From Lachnospiraceae bacterium (GTDB lineage: Bacteria; Bacillota; Clostridia; Lachnospirales; Lachnospiraceae), in assembly GCA_024682075.1 (NCBI GenBank), contig JAIKZQ010000041.1, forward strand, positions 1-61,372: a stretch of DNA of 61,372 nt. Direction: 5' to 3'. Under the pieces are notes generated by a model that ran no database searches, was not told the DNA's origin, and worked only from the letters and a program-made list of their open reading frames with translations. The translations under genes and the position numbers were made by a program. Numbering within the stretch: position 1 is the stretch's first letter; each line of letters starts with the position of its first letter. Below are positions 43,957 to 53,267 of this stretch, piece after piece.

Positions 43957-46326
43957 TTACTTGAACGCCCTTGCGCTCTGGCAGGTGAAGTACAGGATCT
44001 GATACTCTTCCGAGATATCGGAGATGAACTTCGATGCTCCCTTAAGCTTGTCATCATCGAGATTGACGAAAGGATCGTCCAGGACAAGGAAAGGCTTTTC
44101 GGATGTGTACATAGCATCAGCCATTGCAACTCTTCTGCACATTCCCACCATATCCTGATATCCTTCGGACAAAGTATCGGGAACCCTGGGCTGGCCCTGT
44201 TCCACATATGTCACGTTAAGATTGGCATCTATCGTGAAGTCGCCGGAATTGCCGGCAAGGATCTGATAATACTTGTCAAAGGACGCCTGAATGTCCTTGA
44301 TGTATCTGGTGTTAAAGCTGTCTCTTGCAGCTGCGAGACATTCTCTGGTCTTGACAAGAGTTTCATACTTAAGCTTGACGGCATCGAGCTTTTCATTGCG
44401 CACATCATACTCTTCCTTGGCTTCTTCCATCGTAGCGTAGATGTCATCAGCTTCCTTGAGTTCTCTCTGATATGCATTAAGCTCTTTCTCATCATCCTTC
44501 TGGGCAAGCTCGCTCTTTGCAAGTGCCTCTTCAAGGTCGAATACGGTGACGGTATCTTCCTCGGGGCGTACGATGCCTTCATACTTCGTAACATCGTGAT
44601 CGGTCTCGAAGACCGTTACCTTCGTTGCGGCAAGCTTTGCATCCCCGGTCCTTGCTTCGATCTGCTCTACTCTGGTAGATATCTCATTGACAGGAACACA
44701 GATCTCGGCAGCGGTGGCCTCGGGGATGGATGAAGCCTTCGTGCCCATGATGGCACACTTCTTGACATATTCCTTGACTTCAAGGAGCCTGTTGTCGAAA
44801 TTGATCTCCTTGACCATTTCCTCATGACGCTTTTTCTTTTCTCCGAGAGCCTCGTATTCCTTGACCTGATTGCGGAGATTCATGAGATCGCTCATTGCGG
44901 ATCTTCCGACAAGCTGGATTCCGACGGTTCCGAGGAGATCCTGTGCATCCATCTCGGTTCCCTCGACGAGTTCCTCGTCCTCTGCGATCTGGCTCATGAG
45001 TTCGGTATATCTGCGGAAAGAACCTTCACCGCTGCTCCTGGTCTCGTCGTCGTGCTTTTTCTTAAGTATGAATCCGAATACTATCGCGCCGATACCGAGC
45101 ACTGCGACAGCTCCGATCGCGGGATGAATGAATATTGCAAGCAGGACGGCGATCAGTATGACCACGATACCTGCGATGAGAAGTGCAACGAAGGGCTTGT
45201 ATGTCTCTCTCTGAGCTTCGAGAGCGCTGTTCTTGATGGCCTCGGCCTCTTCTCTTCTGTCGGGAAGCTCATCTTTGAGGTCCTGGATGGTATTCCACTG
45301 TCTGATAAGATTGTCGATCGCCTTGGATGAGGGAATGGACTTGGCGAACTTCTTGGTCTCCTCCTCGAATCTCTCGGCCTCCTGGGGAGTAAGCTCGTGT
45401 GATGCGAGTTCTTTCTCATCGTCACGAAGCATCTCCGCATCCTGGATCATCTTGCGTGCCGTCTCGGAATCGGGAATGGTGCCGTCAAAATAGCTCTTGG
45501 CGGTACGGAGATCGTCATCAGCCTTTTCCTTGGCCGCCTTAAGGTTCTCGTAATTGGCCTTCTGCTCCCTAAGATCAAGGAATGTCCTGAGAGCTTCAAG
45601 TCTTGAGCGGAGCTTGTCCTGCTTTTCCTTGTAGCTGGCCACCTTCTCGGTAGACTCCGTAAGTTTGGTTTCGAGCTCTTCGCGAAGGGCCTTCTGCGAA
45701 TCGATGTTCCTGAACTGATCCTTCAGCTTGGAAAGCTCGGTCTCTTCTTTATTGATAAATCCGGTGGCCCTGTCGGGAGTCAGCCTGTCGCACTCCTTCT
45801 TGAGCTTCTCGTCAGCGGCTTCATACTTCCTCATGTCATCGTCACGCTCGCTGACACCGCCGATCCTTGCACTGATGTTGCTGGTCACGCTTGTTGCGCA
45901 GTCCTGCTGGGACACATATGCGGTCCTTTCAAAGGAATCCACATCTATTCCAAAGAGTGCGATTCCGGGCACGGGTTCGAAATCATGATTGGCCATTCCG
46001 GTCTCGGTATTCATGATCTTGAAGACATCCTCGGATTCCTTGTTTCCGAAGGTCCTGTAGATGCAGTACTTCACGCCATCTTTTTCAAAAGTGAGATTTC
46101 CGCCGTAAGTTCCACCCTGCCAGGGCTTGAAGAATTTTCTCTCATTGTCTATCTCGGATCTGGACTTTTCCCCGGTAAAACCGTAAAACATCACCTTTAT
46201 GAATGATGCCAGCGTAGATTTTCCGCATCCATTGTCTTCCCTGAAGCAATTGAGCCCGTCGGAAAAGTCCTTATCCACGCCGCTTAACTTACCGAAATTC
46301 TCTACATGACAAGACACGAGTCTCAT
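43957..46326 (-). CDS. SbcC/YhaN-like SMC-type ATPase, 789 residues
   Basis: The N-terminal half of an ABC ATPase head has Walker A EDNGCGKSTLASF (about residue 33). The C-terminal half has the signature LSEGYQDMVGM and Walker B PFLVLDDPFVNLDD. Between them lies a long coiled coil interrupted near residues 385-425 by two hydrophobic segments (FVALLIAGIVVILIAVLLAIF and AVAVLGIGAIVFGFIL), which places it with YhaN-type proteins that carry membrane helices rather than with classical SbcC. It overlaps the nuclease partner by four bases (ATGA). Together they should process DNA ends or repair intermediates. It ends its operon at the terminator 43908-43942. Confidence 0.88.
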   Translation of the reverse strand: MRLVSCHVENFGKLSGVDKDFSDGLNCFREDNGCGKSTLASFIKVMFYGFTGEKSRSEIDNERKFFKPWQGGTYGGNLTFEKDGVKYCIYRTFGNKESEDVFKIMNTETGMANHDFEPVPGIALFGIDVDSFERTAYVSQQDCATSVTSNISARIGGVSERDDDMRKYEAADEKLKKECDRLTPDRATGFINKEETELSKLKDQFRNIDSQKALREELETKLTESTEKVASYKEKQDKLRSRLEALRTFLDLREQKANYENLKAAKEKADDDLRTAKSYFDGTIPDSETARKMIQDAEMLRDDEKELASHELTPQEAERFEEETKKFAKSIPSSKAIDNLIRQWNTIQDLKDELPDRREEAEAIKNSALEAQRETYKPFVALLIAGIVVILIAVLLAIFIHPAIGAVAVLGIGAIVFGFILKKKHDDETRSSGEGSFRRYTELMSQIAEDEELVEGTEMDAQDLLGTVGIQLVGRSAMSDLMNLRNQVKEYEALGEKKKRHEEMVKEINFDNRLLEVKEYVKKCAIMGTKASSIPEATAAEICVPVNEISTRVEQIEARTGDAKLAATKVTVFETDHDVTKYEGIVRPEEDTVTVFDLEEALAKSELAQKDDEKELNAYQRELKEADDIYATMEEAKEEYDVRNEKLDAVKLKYETLVKTRECLAAARDSFNTRYIKDIQASFDKYYQILAGNSGDFTIDANLNVTYVEQGQPRVPDTLSEGYQDMVGMCRRVAMADAMYTSEKPFLVLDDPFVNLDDDKLKGASKFISDISEEYQILYFTCQSARAFK

Positions 46327-47435
46327 AAGCTGATCTCCTCTCCCTTAAGTGCCTGTATAGCACATCTTACTATCCGGCCTCTTTCCTCTTCACTGAGACT
46401 GTCATCGGCCTTAAGAAGTCTTACAAGTTCTCCCTTAAGAGAGGCTTCGTGAAGATACTCCTCATAATCTATGGCAATCTTGCTGTTATCCTTCACTTCG
46501 GCATAATAGAATCTGTCGTTCAGCTGTCTGCCCACATGCTCGATGTCTTTTTCAATGTCCACATCAGTCTCGCCCGTGAGCACGATCCTTACAATATCAT
46601 CTCCGGTTGCTGAAGTTGCCTTTATCGCATCCGAAACGCTCTTGTCAATCTCGGGAGTAGTCATGCATTCCGAGATGTCCGCTTCGATCACATACACATT
46701 CCTCTTCGAGAAAGGAATAAAGTTGGAATCGATCTTGCCCGTTTCCTCATCGATGTCAAGAAGGACGAATCCCTTCTCGCCGCATTCGTCGAAGCCTCTT
46801 CCTTCTATGCATCCGCTGTAGCAGTACTTGCCTCTGGAGGGAAGTTCTTCCTCTGCGAATGAATGATAATGTCCGAGCGCAAGATAATCGATATTCTTGT
46901 TCTTAAGCCTGCCAAGATCAATGCTCTCAGCCTTATCCTTGGCCTGATATTTGTCCGCACATCCGTGCATCACCACGATATTGACCGCATCATATTCGAG
47001 GAGAAGCTCGGTATATGCCTTGTCGAATCCGTCCTCTCCGGGCACGATGCCGGTTATGACAACATCCTTGCCCGATCCGGTCTTGACGGTATCTTTTTCA
47101 ATGCCTTCTTTCTCAAACAGCTTAAGATTGGAAGGAGCATCCTCTCCCTCAAAATAATCCGCCTCGTCATGGTTTCCTTTGAGATAATAGAAAGTCACCC
47201 CGGGATGGCTCTCGAAAGCAGCCTTTACGCGATTGACCGCACCGACTCTTGCATTCTTGGTGTCAAACAGATCGCCGGCGATGATAACGGCACTTACTCC
47301 GTTTTCATCCGCATAATCCGCGATGCCGCAAAAGGTATCAATGAGTTCTTCCCTTCTGGTAGCAGCCTTGGACTTGTCCAGTCTCGATTCCATCCTGGAA
47401 TCAAGATGAGCATCCGCCATGTGTATAATCTTCAT
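46323..47435 (-). CDS. SbcD/YhaO-like metallophosphoesterase (DNA repair exonuclease), 370 residues
   Basis: The calcineurin-type nuclease motifs are all present in order: DAHLDS (near 8), GDLFDT (near 55), KGNHDE (near 85), VMHGC (near 155) and GHYHSF (near 190). The C-terminal ~120 residues form the capping and partner-binding part. It is the Mre11/SbcD-type nuclease for the SMC-like ATPase encoded directly downstream. AAAGGAACAGGT precedes the ATG, 14 bases after the GGDEF gene. Confidence 0.9.
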   Translation of the reverse strand: MKIIHMADAHLDSRMESRLDKSKAATRREELIDTFCGIADYADENGVSAVIIAGDLFDTKNARVGAVNRVKAAFESHPGVTFYYLKGNHDEADYFEGEDAPSNLKLFEKEGIEKDTVKTGSGKDVVITGIVPGEDGFDKAYTELLLEYDAVNIVVMHGCADKYQAKDKAESIDLGRLKNKNIDYLALGHYHSFAEEELPSRGKYCYSGCIEGRGFDECGEKGFVLLDIDEETGKIDSNFIPFSKRNVYVIEADISECMTTPEIDKSVSDAIKATSATGDDIVRIVLTGETDVDIEKDIEHVGRQLNDRFYYAEVKDNSKIAIDYEEYLHEASLKGELVRLLKADDSLSEEERGRIVRCAIQALKGEEISL

Positions 47436-47449
47436 ACCTGTTCCTTTCT

Positions 47450-49282
47450 TTATCTGCCCGATTCTTTTTCCATGACCAGTGTAGTGGCCAGATTACCTAT
47501 GATGCTTATCATGTCAGTATCTGCAGGAGACCACTTCCGGGTCTTGTTGAATACATCGAATGTCATGAGTGAGTAGAGCTGATCGTCCATGTAGGAGGCA
47601 CATACAACGCATGCACCGATCTCAAGTGTCTTGAGCCTTTCATACATATGAGGATTAACTTCCCTGATGGATTCAACATTGTTCAGGATATAAGTATGGT
47701 CCTCGCCTCCCATATGGGTAAAGCCGGTAAAATCACACACTCCGTCGCCGGGCTCGCCGTCATGATAGATCACGTATTTGCCGTTGCTCATCATGAGATT
47801 GGCTCCGAAATCACTTACGATCGATATTCCGTCGAGATCGAAGACAGTCCTGATGTCACGCTGCACCGATCTGTTCCTTGTCAGGTATTCGATGCCTTTC
47901 CTGGACAGCCCCAGGACGAGCGACGAAATGAATTCTCGCTTTTTATCCCTTGATATCGCATATGACACTGCCTGGCTTTCCATGTAATCGCCTTCAATGC
48001 CGCCGTGCAGTTTTTCGTCATATATGATGTGTCTGTTCTTTCCTTTTTCCTTTGCGATATAAAGAGCTTTGTCGGCTTTCGCAAAAAGAGTATCTATCGC
48101 GGTTCCGTCTGCGGGATATGCGCTTATTCCCTGAGAGATCGTCAGTTTGAATTTATCGTCGAATTTCAGGGCCAGTTCCTTGTTCAGGACCTTGAGCATG
48201 TTCTTGAGCTCATCCCTTGTGGGAACGCCGTAGACAAATGCCAGAAACTCATCGCCGCCGAACCTTCCGACAAAGCCTCTGTTATCGACAACTTCCATCA
48301 AAGAGTCCGCCACATATGATATGACCTCATCTCCGAATGCATGACCGAAATTATCGTTGACATTCTTGAAATCGTCAATGTCGGTCATGATCAGCCATGC
48401 CGTCTTATCACGCAGTGTGGGAAGCATGTCACTCACATATTCCGTGACCGCCCTCTTATTAAGAAGACCGGTTCCCGCATCTCTTGCGGCGGGGGTCATG
48501 TAATACGGCTCATCGCTCGCACGGTTGTTGGAAATGTAAACTCCGGCAACCATGTCTTCATTTCTCGACGGAACTCCGCCCAAAAACCTCGAGGTCCTCT
48601 TTTCTCCGTCAGACCTCGAATACTGGACTGTCATCGTGAAGTTCTTGTCCCTGTTTCTCAGATGGGAAACAAGGGTTTCAAGTTCCTTGCGGTATGCGGG
48701 ATTGTCGCCCAGATATTTTTCCTGCACATTCTCAATGTATTCATCAAGATCCGAATCCACGAGAACGAAGCAGTTTCCGTTAAAGTACTTGTAAAGTTCA
48801 AGATTGTTGGTACGGCAATCATACTCGAAATACATGTCGCTTCGCATTGACATGAAAAAACGGTATTTCGCGATCCTCATGCGGTCCGAGTCCATAGCAT
48901 TCGAAAAGTCCGCCATGTCGGAATAACAGATCCTGGCAAGCGGCTCTCCGTTTTCGGTCTCGGATGTTGCCGCAAGACTCAGATATATGCCGGAATACCG
49001 GCTGCCGTTACGGTTATCGAGTTCCGTTATGAGCTCGAGGAGAATTTCTCCTGAAGGAAGCGATGCATATCCGGGAGCAGACAGTTCCTTTCCTATGACC
49101 GCCGCAAGGATATTGCCGTCTTCTCTGGGCAGAAAATCATAAAACGGAAGACCGGAATTCTTGCCTGCAAATGTATAATGCCATTCACCCGCGCTAGTGA
49201 TCGTCCCATCCTTCCTGATAAGGGCCGAGACCATGATGGGCGAGGATGACATCCTTGATTCTCTTTTTCTGTCAAGCCGCAT
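47450..49282 (-). CDS. GGDEF domain protein (diguanylate cyclase), 610 residues
   Basis: An N-terminal PAS-like region (about 15-130, with LPFYDFLPRED and LLELITELDNRNGSRY) and a second PAS-like part lead to a GGDEF domain with GRFGGDEFLAFVYG near residue 345. The intact GGDEF signature predicts synthesis of cyclic di-GMP. No RxxD inhibitory site is present at the usual distance before it. The C-terminal ~190 residues (from about 420) resemble a GAF-like sensor. No membrane helix. AGAGG lies nine bases before the ATG. Confidence 0.9.
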   Translation of the reverse strand: MRLDRKRESRMSSSPIMVSALIRKDGTITSAGEWHYTFAGKNSGLPFYDFLPREDGNILAAVIGKELSAPGYASLPSGEILLELITELDNRNGSRYSGIYLSLAATSETENGEPLARICYSDMADFSNAMDSDRMRIAKYRFFMSMRSDMYFEYDCRTNNLELYKYFNGNCFVLVDSDLDEYIENVQEKYLGDNPAYRKELETLVSHLRNRDKNFTMTVQYSRSDGEKRTSRFLGGVPSRNEDMVAGVYISNNRASDEPYYMTPAARDAGTGLLNKRAVTEYVSDMLPTLRDKTAWLIMTDIDDFKNVNDNFGHAFGDEVISYVADSLMEVVDNRGFVGRFGGDEFLAFVYGVPTRDELKNMLKVLNKELALKFDDKFKLTISQGISAYPADGTAIDTLFAKADKALYIAKEKGKNRHIIYDEKLHGGIEGDYMESQAVSYAISRDKKREFISSLVLGLSRKGIEYLTRNRSVQRDIRTVFDLDGISIVSDFGANLMMSNGKYVIYHDGEPGDGVCDFTGFTHMGGEDHTYILNNVESIREVNPHMYERLKTLEIGACVVCASYMDDQLYSLMTFDVFNKTRKWSPADTDMISIIGNLATTLVMEKESGR

Positions 49283-49335
49283 CTTGTGTACCTCTTTGCC
49301 TTAGCCGGCAGCTTGCATACCCCTCGCGTTATCTG

Positions 49336-50544
49336 CTAATAGAATATGTGGTTCCCTATCTGTATGCCCGTAAGACCTTCAATGGGAGTCCTGAAATATA
49401 CGCATGTTCCGACATTAGTGACTCCGGACATAGCCTCATCCGCAGCACGGTAGCAGCTTGATGTCGCCCTGTTCTGTGCAAGAGCAATGGCAAGTCTTCC
49501 GCTTCCGGCGGGTGAAAACTGGCTTCTCTGATATATGACTCCGGTCAGTGTGTCCGGATATTTGGCACTTAAGAGCCTGTTGATGACTACGGCACCGACC
49601 GCAACCTGTCCGTCATACGGTTCTCCGCCGGCCTCACAGTAGATCAGGTTGGCAAGCAGATATCTGTCATTTTCTTCGAAGGTGATCTCGGAAATGTCTC
49701 TCCACACGCCCTGTGCCGCTGCTCTCGACATTGCCTGCTCCTCTGCAAGCCTTTGTCTGAGATATACAAGATCGGCTTCCTTGGCCTTGATGGCTGCTTC
49801 ATATGCAGCTGCGGCCGCCTCGGCATCCTCGATCTGATCGGAATATTCACTGATGGCGGTCCTTGTTTCCGAGATGATGCCGCTGACCCTGCCCTGTTCG
49901 GCTATGGTCTGTTCCTGAAGAGCCTCAAGCTCGGCTTCTTCCATTTCAAGACGGGCTTTCTGTTCTTCTATGAACGCCCTGTTTTCCTTGAATTCCTGCA
50001 GTTTTCTCTGGTCATAGCTTTCGATCTTCTCGAAAAAGTCCGCTGCCGTGAGGACATCCGAAAGGGATCTTGCACTCATGATCGCGGTCAGAAAATCCTG
50101 GTCGCCTCTTTCATACATGTCCCTTACCCTTATGACCATGCATTCATATTGCCATTCCTCGGTCGCTATCGCTTCCTCGAGTGCGATCCTTGTAGCTTCG
50201 ATCTCGGCCTGCTTTTCGATCATGCGGTTTTCCAGATCGGCCAGATTGTCACCTATCTCCTCAAGCTGTCCGTTCAGTTCACCGACTCTGGTCTGAAGTT
50301 CGCCCTGCTCGGTCCTTAAATTGTCCAGCTCGTTCTGATTGGCCTGCTGCTGGGCTTCAAGTTCTTCTTTTTCTTGCTCGGCCTGGTCTATCTGCTGCTG
50401 GGTCGTTGCCTGAGCCTCAAAATGCGGTATCTGGATAAGAGTCACCAAAAGCGCAAGAGTTATCAGGCCGGTCAGGACGATGTGGAAGCCGTCCCTCCGG
50501 TACATGGCGCTCAATATGCTCTTGGCTCGTCTGTTTTTCTTCAT
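49336..50544 (-). CDS. Coiled-coil cell-wall hydrolase of the SleB/CwlJ type, 402 residues
   Basis: An N-terminal signal anchor (about 18-38, IVLTGLITLALLVTLI) is followed by a long coiled coil (about 48-250) rich in Gln and Glu, like that of PcsB-type hydrolases controlled by FtsEX. The C-terminal ~120 residues are a SleB-type domain with LLANLIYCEAGGEPYDGQVAVGAVVINR, the conserved part of peptidoglycan lytic transglycosylases or amidases used in spore germination and wall growth. The combination with a coiled coil suggests a regulated vegetative enzyme. It lies 22 bases after the dCMP deaminase gene. Confidence 0.88.
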   Translation of the reverse strand: MKKNRRAKSILSAMYRRDGFHIVLTGLITLALLVTLIQIPHFEAQATTQQQIDQAEQEKEELEAQQQANQNELDNLRTEQGELQTRVGELNGQLEEIGDNLADLENRMIEKQAEIEATRIALEEAIATEEWQYECMVIRVRDMYERGDQDFLTAIMSARSLSDVLTAADFFEKIESYDQRKLQEFKENRAFIEEQKARLEMEEAELEALQEQTIAEQGRVSGIISETRTAISEYSDQIEDAEAAAAAYEAAIKAKEADLVYLRQRLAEEQAMSRAAAQGVWRDISEITFEENDRYLLANLIYCEAGGEPYDGQVAVGAVVINRLLSAKYPDTLTGVIYQRSQFSPAGSGRLAIALAQNRATSSCYRAADEAMSGVTNVGTCVYFRTPIEGLTGIQIGNHIFY

Positions 50545-50566
50545 CCGATACTATCGCAGGGCCCCG

Positions 50567-51055
50567 TCACAGTGAAATGCTGATATTCCTGCCGGTTTCC
50601 CTGTACTGTGTGTATTTCACGCCTGCTGCGTCAAACATCCTCTTGGCTGCGACATTCGAATCCGTTCCCGCATATTTGTCGCTGTGATAGACAACCTCTT
50701 TGATCCCCGCCTGTATTATGGCCTTTGCGCATTCATTGCACGGGAAAAGAGATACATACAATATCGTGTCCTCGAGTGAACCGCCCCTGTAATTAAGGAT
50801 AGCGTTCAGCTCGCTGTGGGTCACGAATGCATATTTGTTGGTGCCGGGATTGCCTTCCCTGCTCCAGGGGAACTCGTCATCGCTGCATCCCTTCGGAAGC
50901 CCGTTGTATCCCATGGACAGTATCTTGTGATCCCTGCTCACGATGCAGCATCCCACCTGAGTGTTGGGATCCTTGCTCCGAAAGCCCGAGAGATGGGCAA
51001 CGCCCATGAAATACTCATCCCAGCTTATATAGTCTTCTCTCTTCTTATCTTCCAT
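50567..51055 (-). CDS. Deoxycytidylate (dCMP) deaminase, 162 residues
   Basis: It makes dUMP for thymidylate synthesis. The zinc site is complete: HSELNA gives His and the catalytic Glu, and PCNECAK the two cysteines. The N-terminal segment SWDEYFMGVAHLSGFRSKDP, with NTQVGC following, is typical of the ComEB/dCMP deaminase family. Its ATG directly abuts the upp stop (TAAATG). Neighbouring upp is another pyrimidine salvage gene. Confidence 0.95.
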   Translation of the reverse strand: MEDKKREDYISWDEYFMGVAHLSGFRSKDPNTQVGCCIVSRDHKILSMGYNGLPKGCSDDEFPWSREGNPGTNKYAFVTHSELNAILNYRGGSLEDTILYVSLFPCNECAKAIIQAGIKEVVYHSDKYAGTDSNVAAKRMFDAAGVKYTQYRETGRNISISL

Positions 51056-51685
51056 TTACTTGGTACCGAATATCCTGTCTCCGGCATCTCCGAGTCCGGG
51101 CACGATGTAATTGTGGTCATTGAGCTTCTCATCCACCGAACCGATGAAGATGTCCACGTCGGGATGTGCTTCCTTGAGAACCTCTATTCCCTTGGGAGCT
51201 GCGATTATGCAAAGGAAATGAATATTCTTGCAGCCTCTCATCTTGAGCATTGAGATCGCCTCAACAGCCGATCCGCCGGTAGCAAGCATGGGATCCACCA
51301 CGAATATCTCCCTCTCCGCACAGTCTGCGGGGATCTTGCAATAATACTCAACGGGCTTGGATGTATCGGGATCCCTGTAAAGTCCGATGTGTCCCACCTT
51401 CGCCGTGGGTATCATGCTGAGCATTCCGTCGACCATTCCGAGTCCCGCACGCAGGATGGGGATGACCGCAAGTTTCTTGCCGGCAAGCTGCTTGACCGTA
51501 GTCTTGCAGATGGGGGTCTCTATCTCCACGTCCTCGAGTCTGAGATCTCTTGTTGCCTCATAGCAGATGAGCATTGCAATCTCACTGATAGTCTCGCGGA
51601 ATTCCTTGGTTCCCGTCTCCTTCCTTCTGATAAAACCGATCTTGTGTCTGATCAAAGGATGATCCATTACCACTACTTTTCCCAT
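51056..51685 (-). CDS. upp: Uracil phosphoribosyltransferase, 209 residues
   Basis: It converts uracil and PRPP to UMP. The PRPP-binding loop is [12 protein letters not shown], the substrate loop includes [11 protein letters not shown], and the C-terminal [10 protein letters not shown] is the uracil-binding signature. Length matches the family. AAGGAGAAGCGGC precedes the ATG. It lies between rpiB and the dCMP deaminase gene. Confidence 0.98.
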   Translation of the reverse strand: MGKVVVMDHPLIRHKIGFIRRKETGTKEFRETISEIAMLICYEATRDLRLEDVEIETPICKTTVKQLAGKKLAVIPILRAGLGMVDGMLSMIPTAKVGHIGLYRDPDTSKPVEYYCKIPADCAEREIFVVDPMLATGGSAVEAISMLKMRGCKNIHFLCIIAAPKGIEVLKEAHPDVDIFIGSVDEKLNDHNYIVPGLGDAGDRIFGTK

Positions 51686-51748
51686 GCCGCTTCTCCTTGG
51701 AATGAAATATTTGTTATTTATTCTGAGCCGATAGCCTGTGACCTAAAG

Positions 51749-52189
51749 TCAGGTGTTATCGGGTTCTATCTGTCTGATCCTTCTTGCGTGACGCTGTGCT
51801 CCGGAAAACTCGGTGTTTATGAACACATCGGTTATCTCCTCGGCAAGAAGAGGCCCCACAATGCCGGCGCCGAGTGAGAGCATATTGGCGTCATTATGAA
51901 GCCTGGTCATCTTGGCACTCAACGGATCCGAGCAAAGTGCGCATCTTATGCCTTTTACCTTGTTGGCAGTAATGCTGACGCCTATTCCCGTGGTGCATAC
52001 CACTATGCCCTTTTCGCACTCTCCGCTTGCAACGAGCTCTGCAGCTGCCCTTGCGAACTTGGGATAATCGCAGCTGTCCTCGGAATATGTTCCCACATCC
52101 TGAACTTCGTGTCCCTTGTCGGCAAGATACTTCTTGAGCCTTTCCTTCAGTGCATATCCGCCATGATCACAACCGATAGAAATCTTCAT
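51749..52189 (-). CDS. rpiB: Ribose-5-phosphate isomerase B, 146 residues
   Basis: It interconverts ribose 5-phosphate and ribulose 5-phosphate. The phosphate-binding start ISIGCDHGGYALKE and the active-site loop VVCTTGIGVSITANKVKG with its cysteine are intact. The ATG abuts the stop of the threonylcarbamoyl-AMP synthase gene (TAAATG), an arrangement common in clostridia. Confidence 0.97.
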   Translation of the reverse strand: MKISIGCDHGGYALKERLKKYLADKGHEVQDVGTYSEDSCDYPKFARAAAELVASGECEKGIVVCTTGIGVSITANKVKGIRCALCSDPLSAKMTRLHNDANMLSLGAGIVGPLLAEEITDVFINTEFSGAQRHARRIRQIEPDNT

Positions 52190-53257
52190 TTACGCTTCCT
52201 CCCATTTAGATCCCGCAGATTTCAGCAGTCTGTTCCAGAGTGCTTCTCCGAATCCTTCTTCCGTAAAATTTTCAACAAAGATGACATTTACTTCTTCATC
52301 ATCCATGTCTCTGAGTGCAGTGTAGAAAATATGGGCCGCAGCCTCCGCGTCATCAAGAGAACCTGCGTGCCTGACAACGTCGGCATCATACTTTGCGGCA
52401 TTTTCCGCGCAGCATATGACTCCGGTCTTAAGTCCCTTTCGGCCTGCCTCGGCAAGTCCTTCAGAAATGTGTCCGAATACCTTGTCCGGATCTCCCTTCA
52501 CCGGGATCACATCGCCTTTGGGAGCATAATGCCTGTAACGCATGCCCGGTGCCTTGGGTCTTTCGCTGCATGACGGATCGAGCAGCGCGGGATCCGTCTC
52601 CACGCTTATCCCCAGAGCATCCGAAAGCATCTCATTTGTGATAAAGCCCGGCCTTAAGACCTGTATCTTATCACCCGCAAGATCGATGATCGTCGATTCA
52701 AGGCCGATCACATTCTCGCCGCCGTCTATCACGGCATCTATCCGGCCGTCCATGTCCTCCAGGACATACCCTGCAGATGTGGGACTGGGTTTTCCCGAAA
52801 GATTGGCACTGGGTGCCGCTATATATCCTCCCGAGGCTTTTATGAAGGCGAGTGCGATGTCATCATCCGGCATCCTGACCGCCACGGTATCGAGCCCGCC
52901 CGTCGTCTTGCGCGGAACTGCGTCCGAAGCCTTAAGTATCATGGTAAGTGGTCCGGGCCAGAATTTTTCTGCGAGGACATATGCATATTCCGGAATATCT
53001 TCCGTGATCTTTTCAAGCGATGCGATGTCACATATGTGCACGATCAGCGGATTATCAGACGGTCTTCCTTTTGCGGCGTAGATCTTCCCGGAAGAAGATC
53101 CGTTCAGCGCATCGCCCCCGAGTCCATAGACTGTCTCCGTGGGAAACGCCACAAGGCCGCCTCTTTTGATGATCTCTCCGCACTCCTTTATTTTCTCCAG
53201 GTCTGCCGGAGCAAAACCGTCCTTCGCATGTTCTATTTTGTAAACTTTAGTATCCAA
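52190..53257 (-). CDS. L-threonylcarbamoyladenylate synthase (Sua5 type), 355 residues
   Basis: This enzyme makes threonylcarbamoyl-AMP for t6A37 modification of ANN-decoding tRNAs. GGLVAFPTETVYGLGGDA and KGRPSDNPL are the YrdC/Sua5 ATP- and threonine-binding segments. After a linker near residue 205, with APGMRYRHYAPKGDV, comes the additional C-terminal Sua5 domain, so it is the long form rather than the short TsaC form. It starts 10 bases after the upstream GH18 gene stop. Confidence 0.96.
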   Translation of the reverse strand: MDTKVYKIEHAKDGFAPADLEKIKECGEIIKRGGLVAFPTETVYGLGGDALNGSSSGKIYAAKGRPSDNPLIVHICDIASLEKITEDIPEYAYVLAEKFWPGPLTMILKASDAVPRKTTGGLDTVAVRMPDDDIALAFIKASGGYIAAPSANLSGKPSPTSAGYVLEDMDGRIDAVIDGGENVIGLESTIIDLAGDKIQVLRPGFITNEMLSDALGISVETDPALLDPSCSERPKAPGMRYRHYAPKGDVIPVKGDPDKVFGHISEGLAEAGRKGLKTGVICCAENAAKYDADVVRHAGSLDDAEAAAHIFYTALRDMDDEEVNVIFVENFTEEGFGEALWNRLLKSAGSKWEEA

Positions 53258-53267
53258 AATCCCGAGA

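Noticed and set aside
43840..44733. Plus-strand open frame of 297 residues
   Set aside because: It starts inside the structured element and then runs antisense to the SbcC-like gene; no sequence feature supports it.
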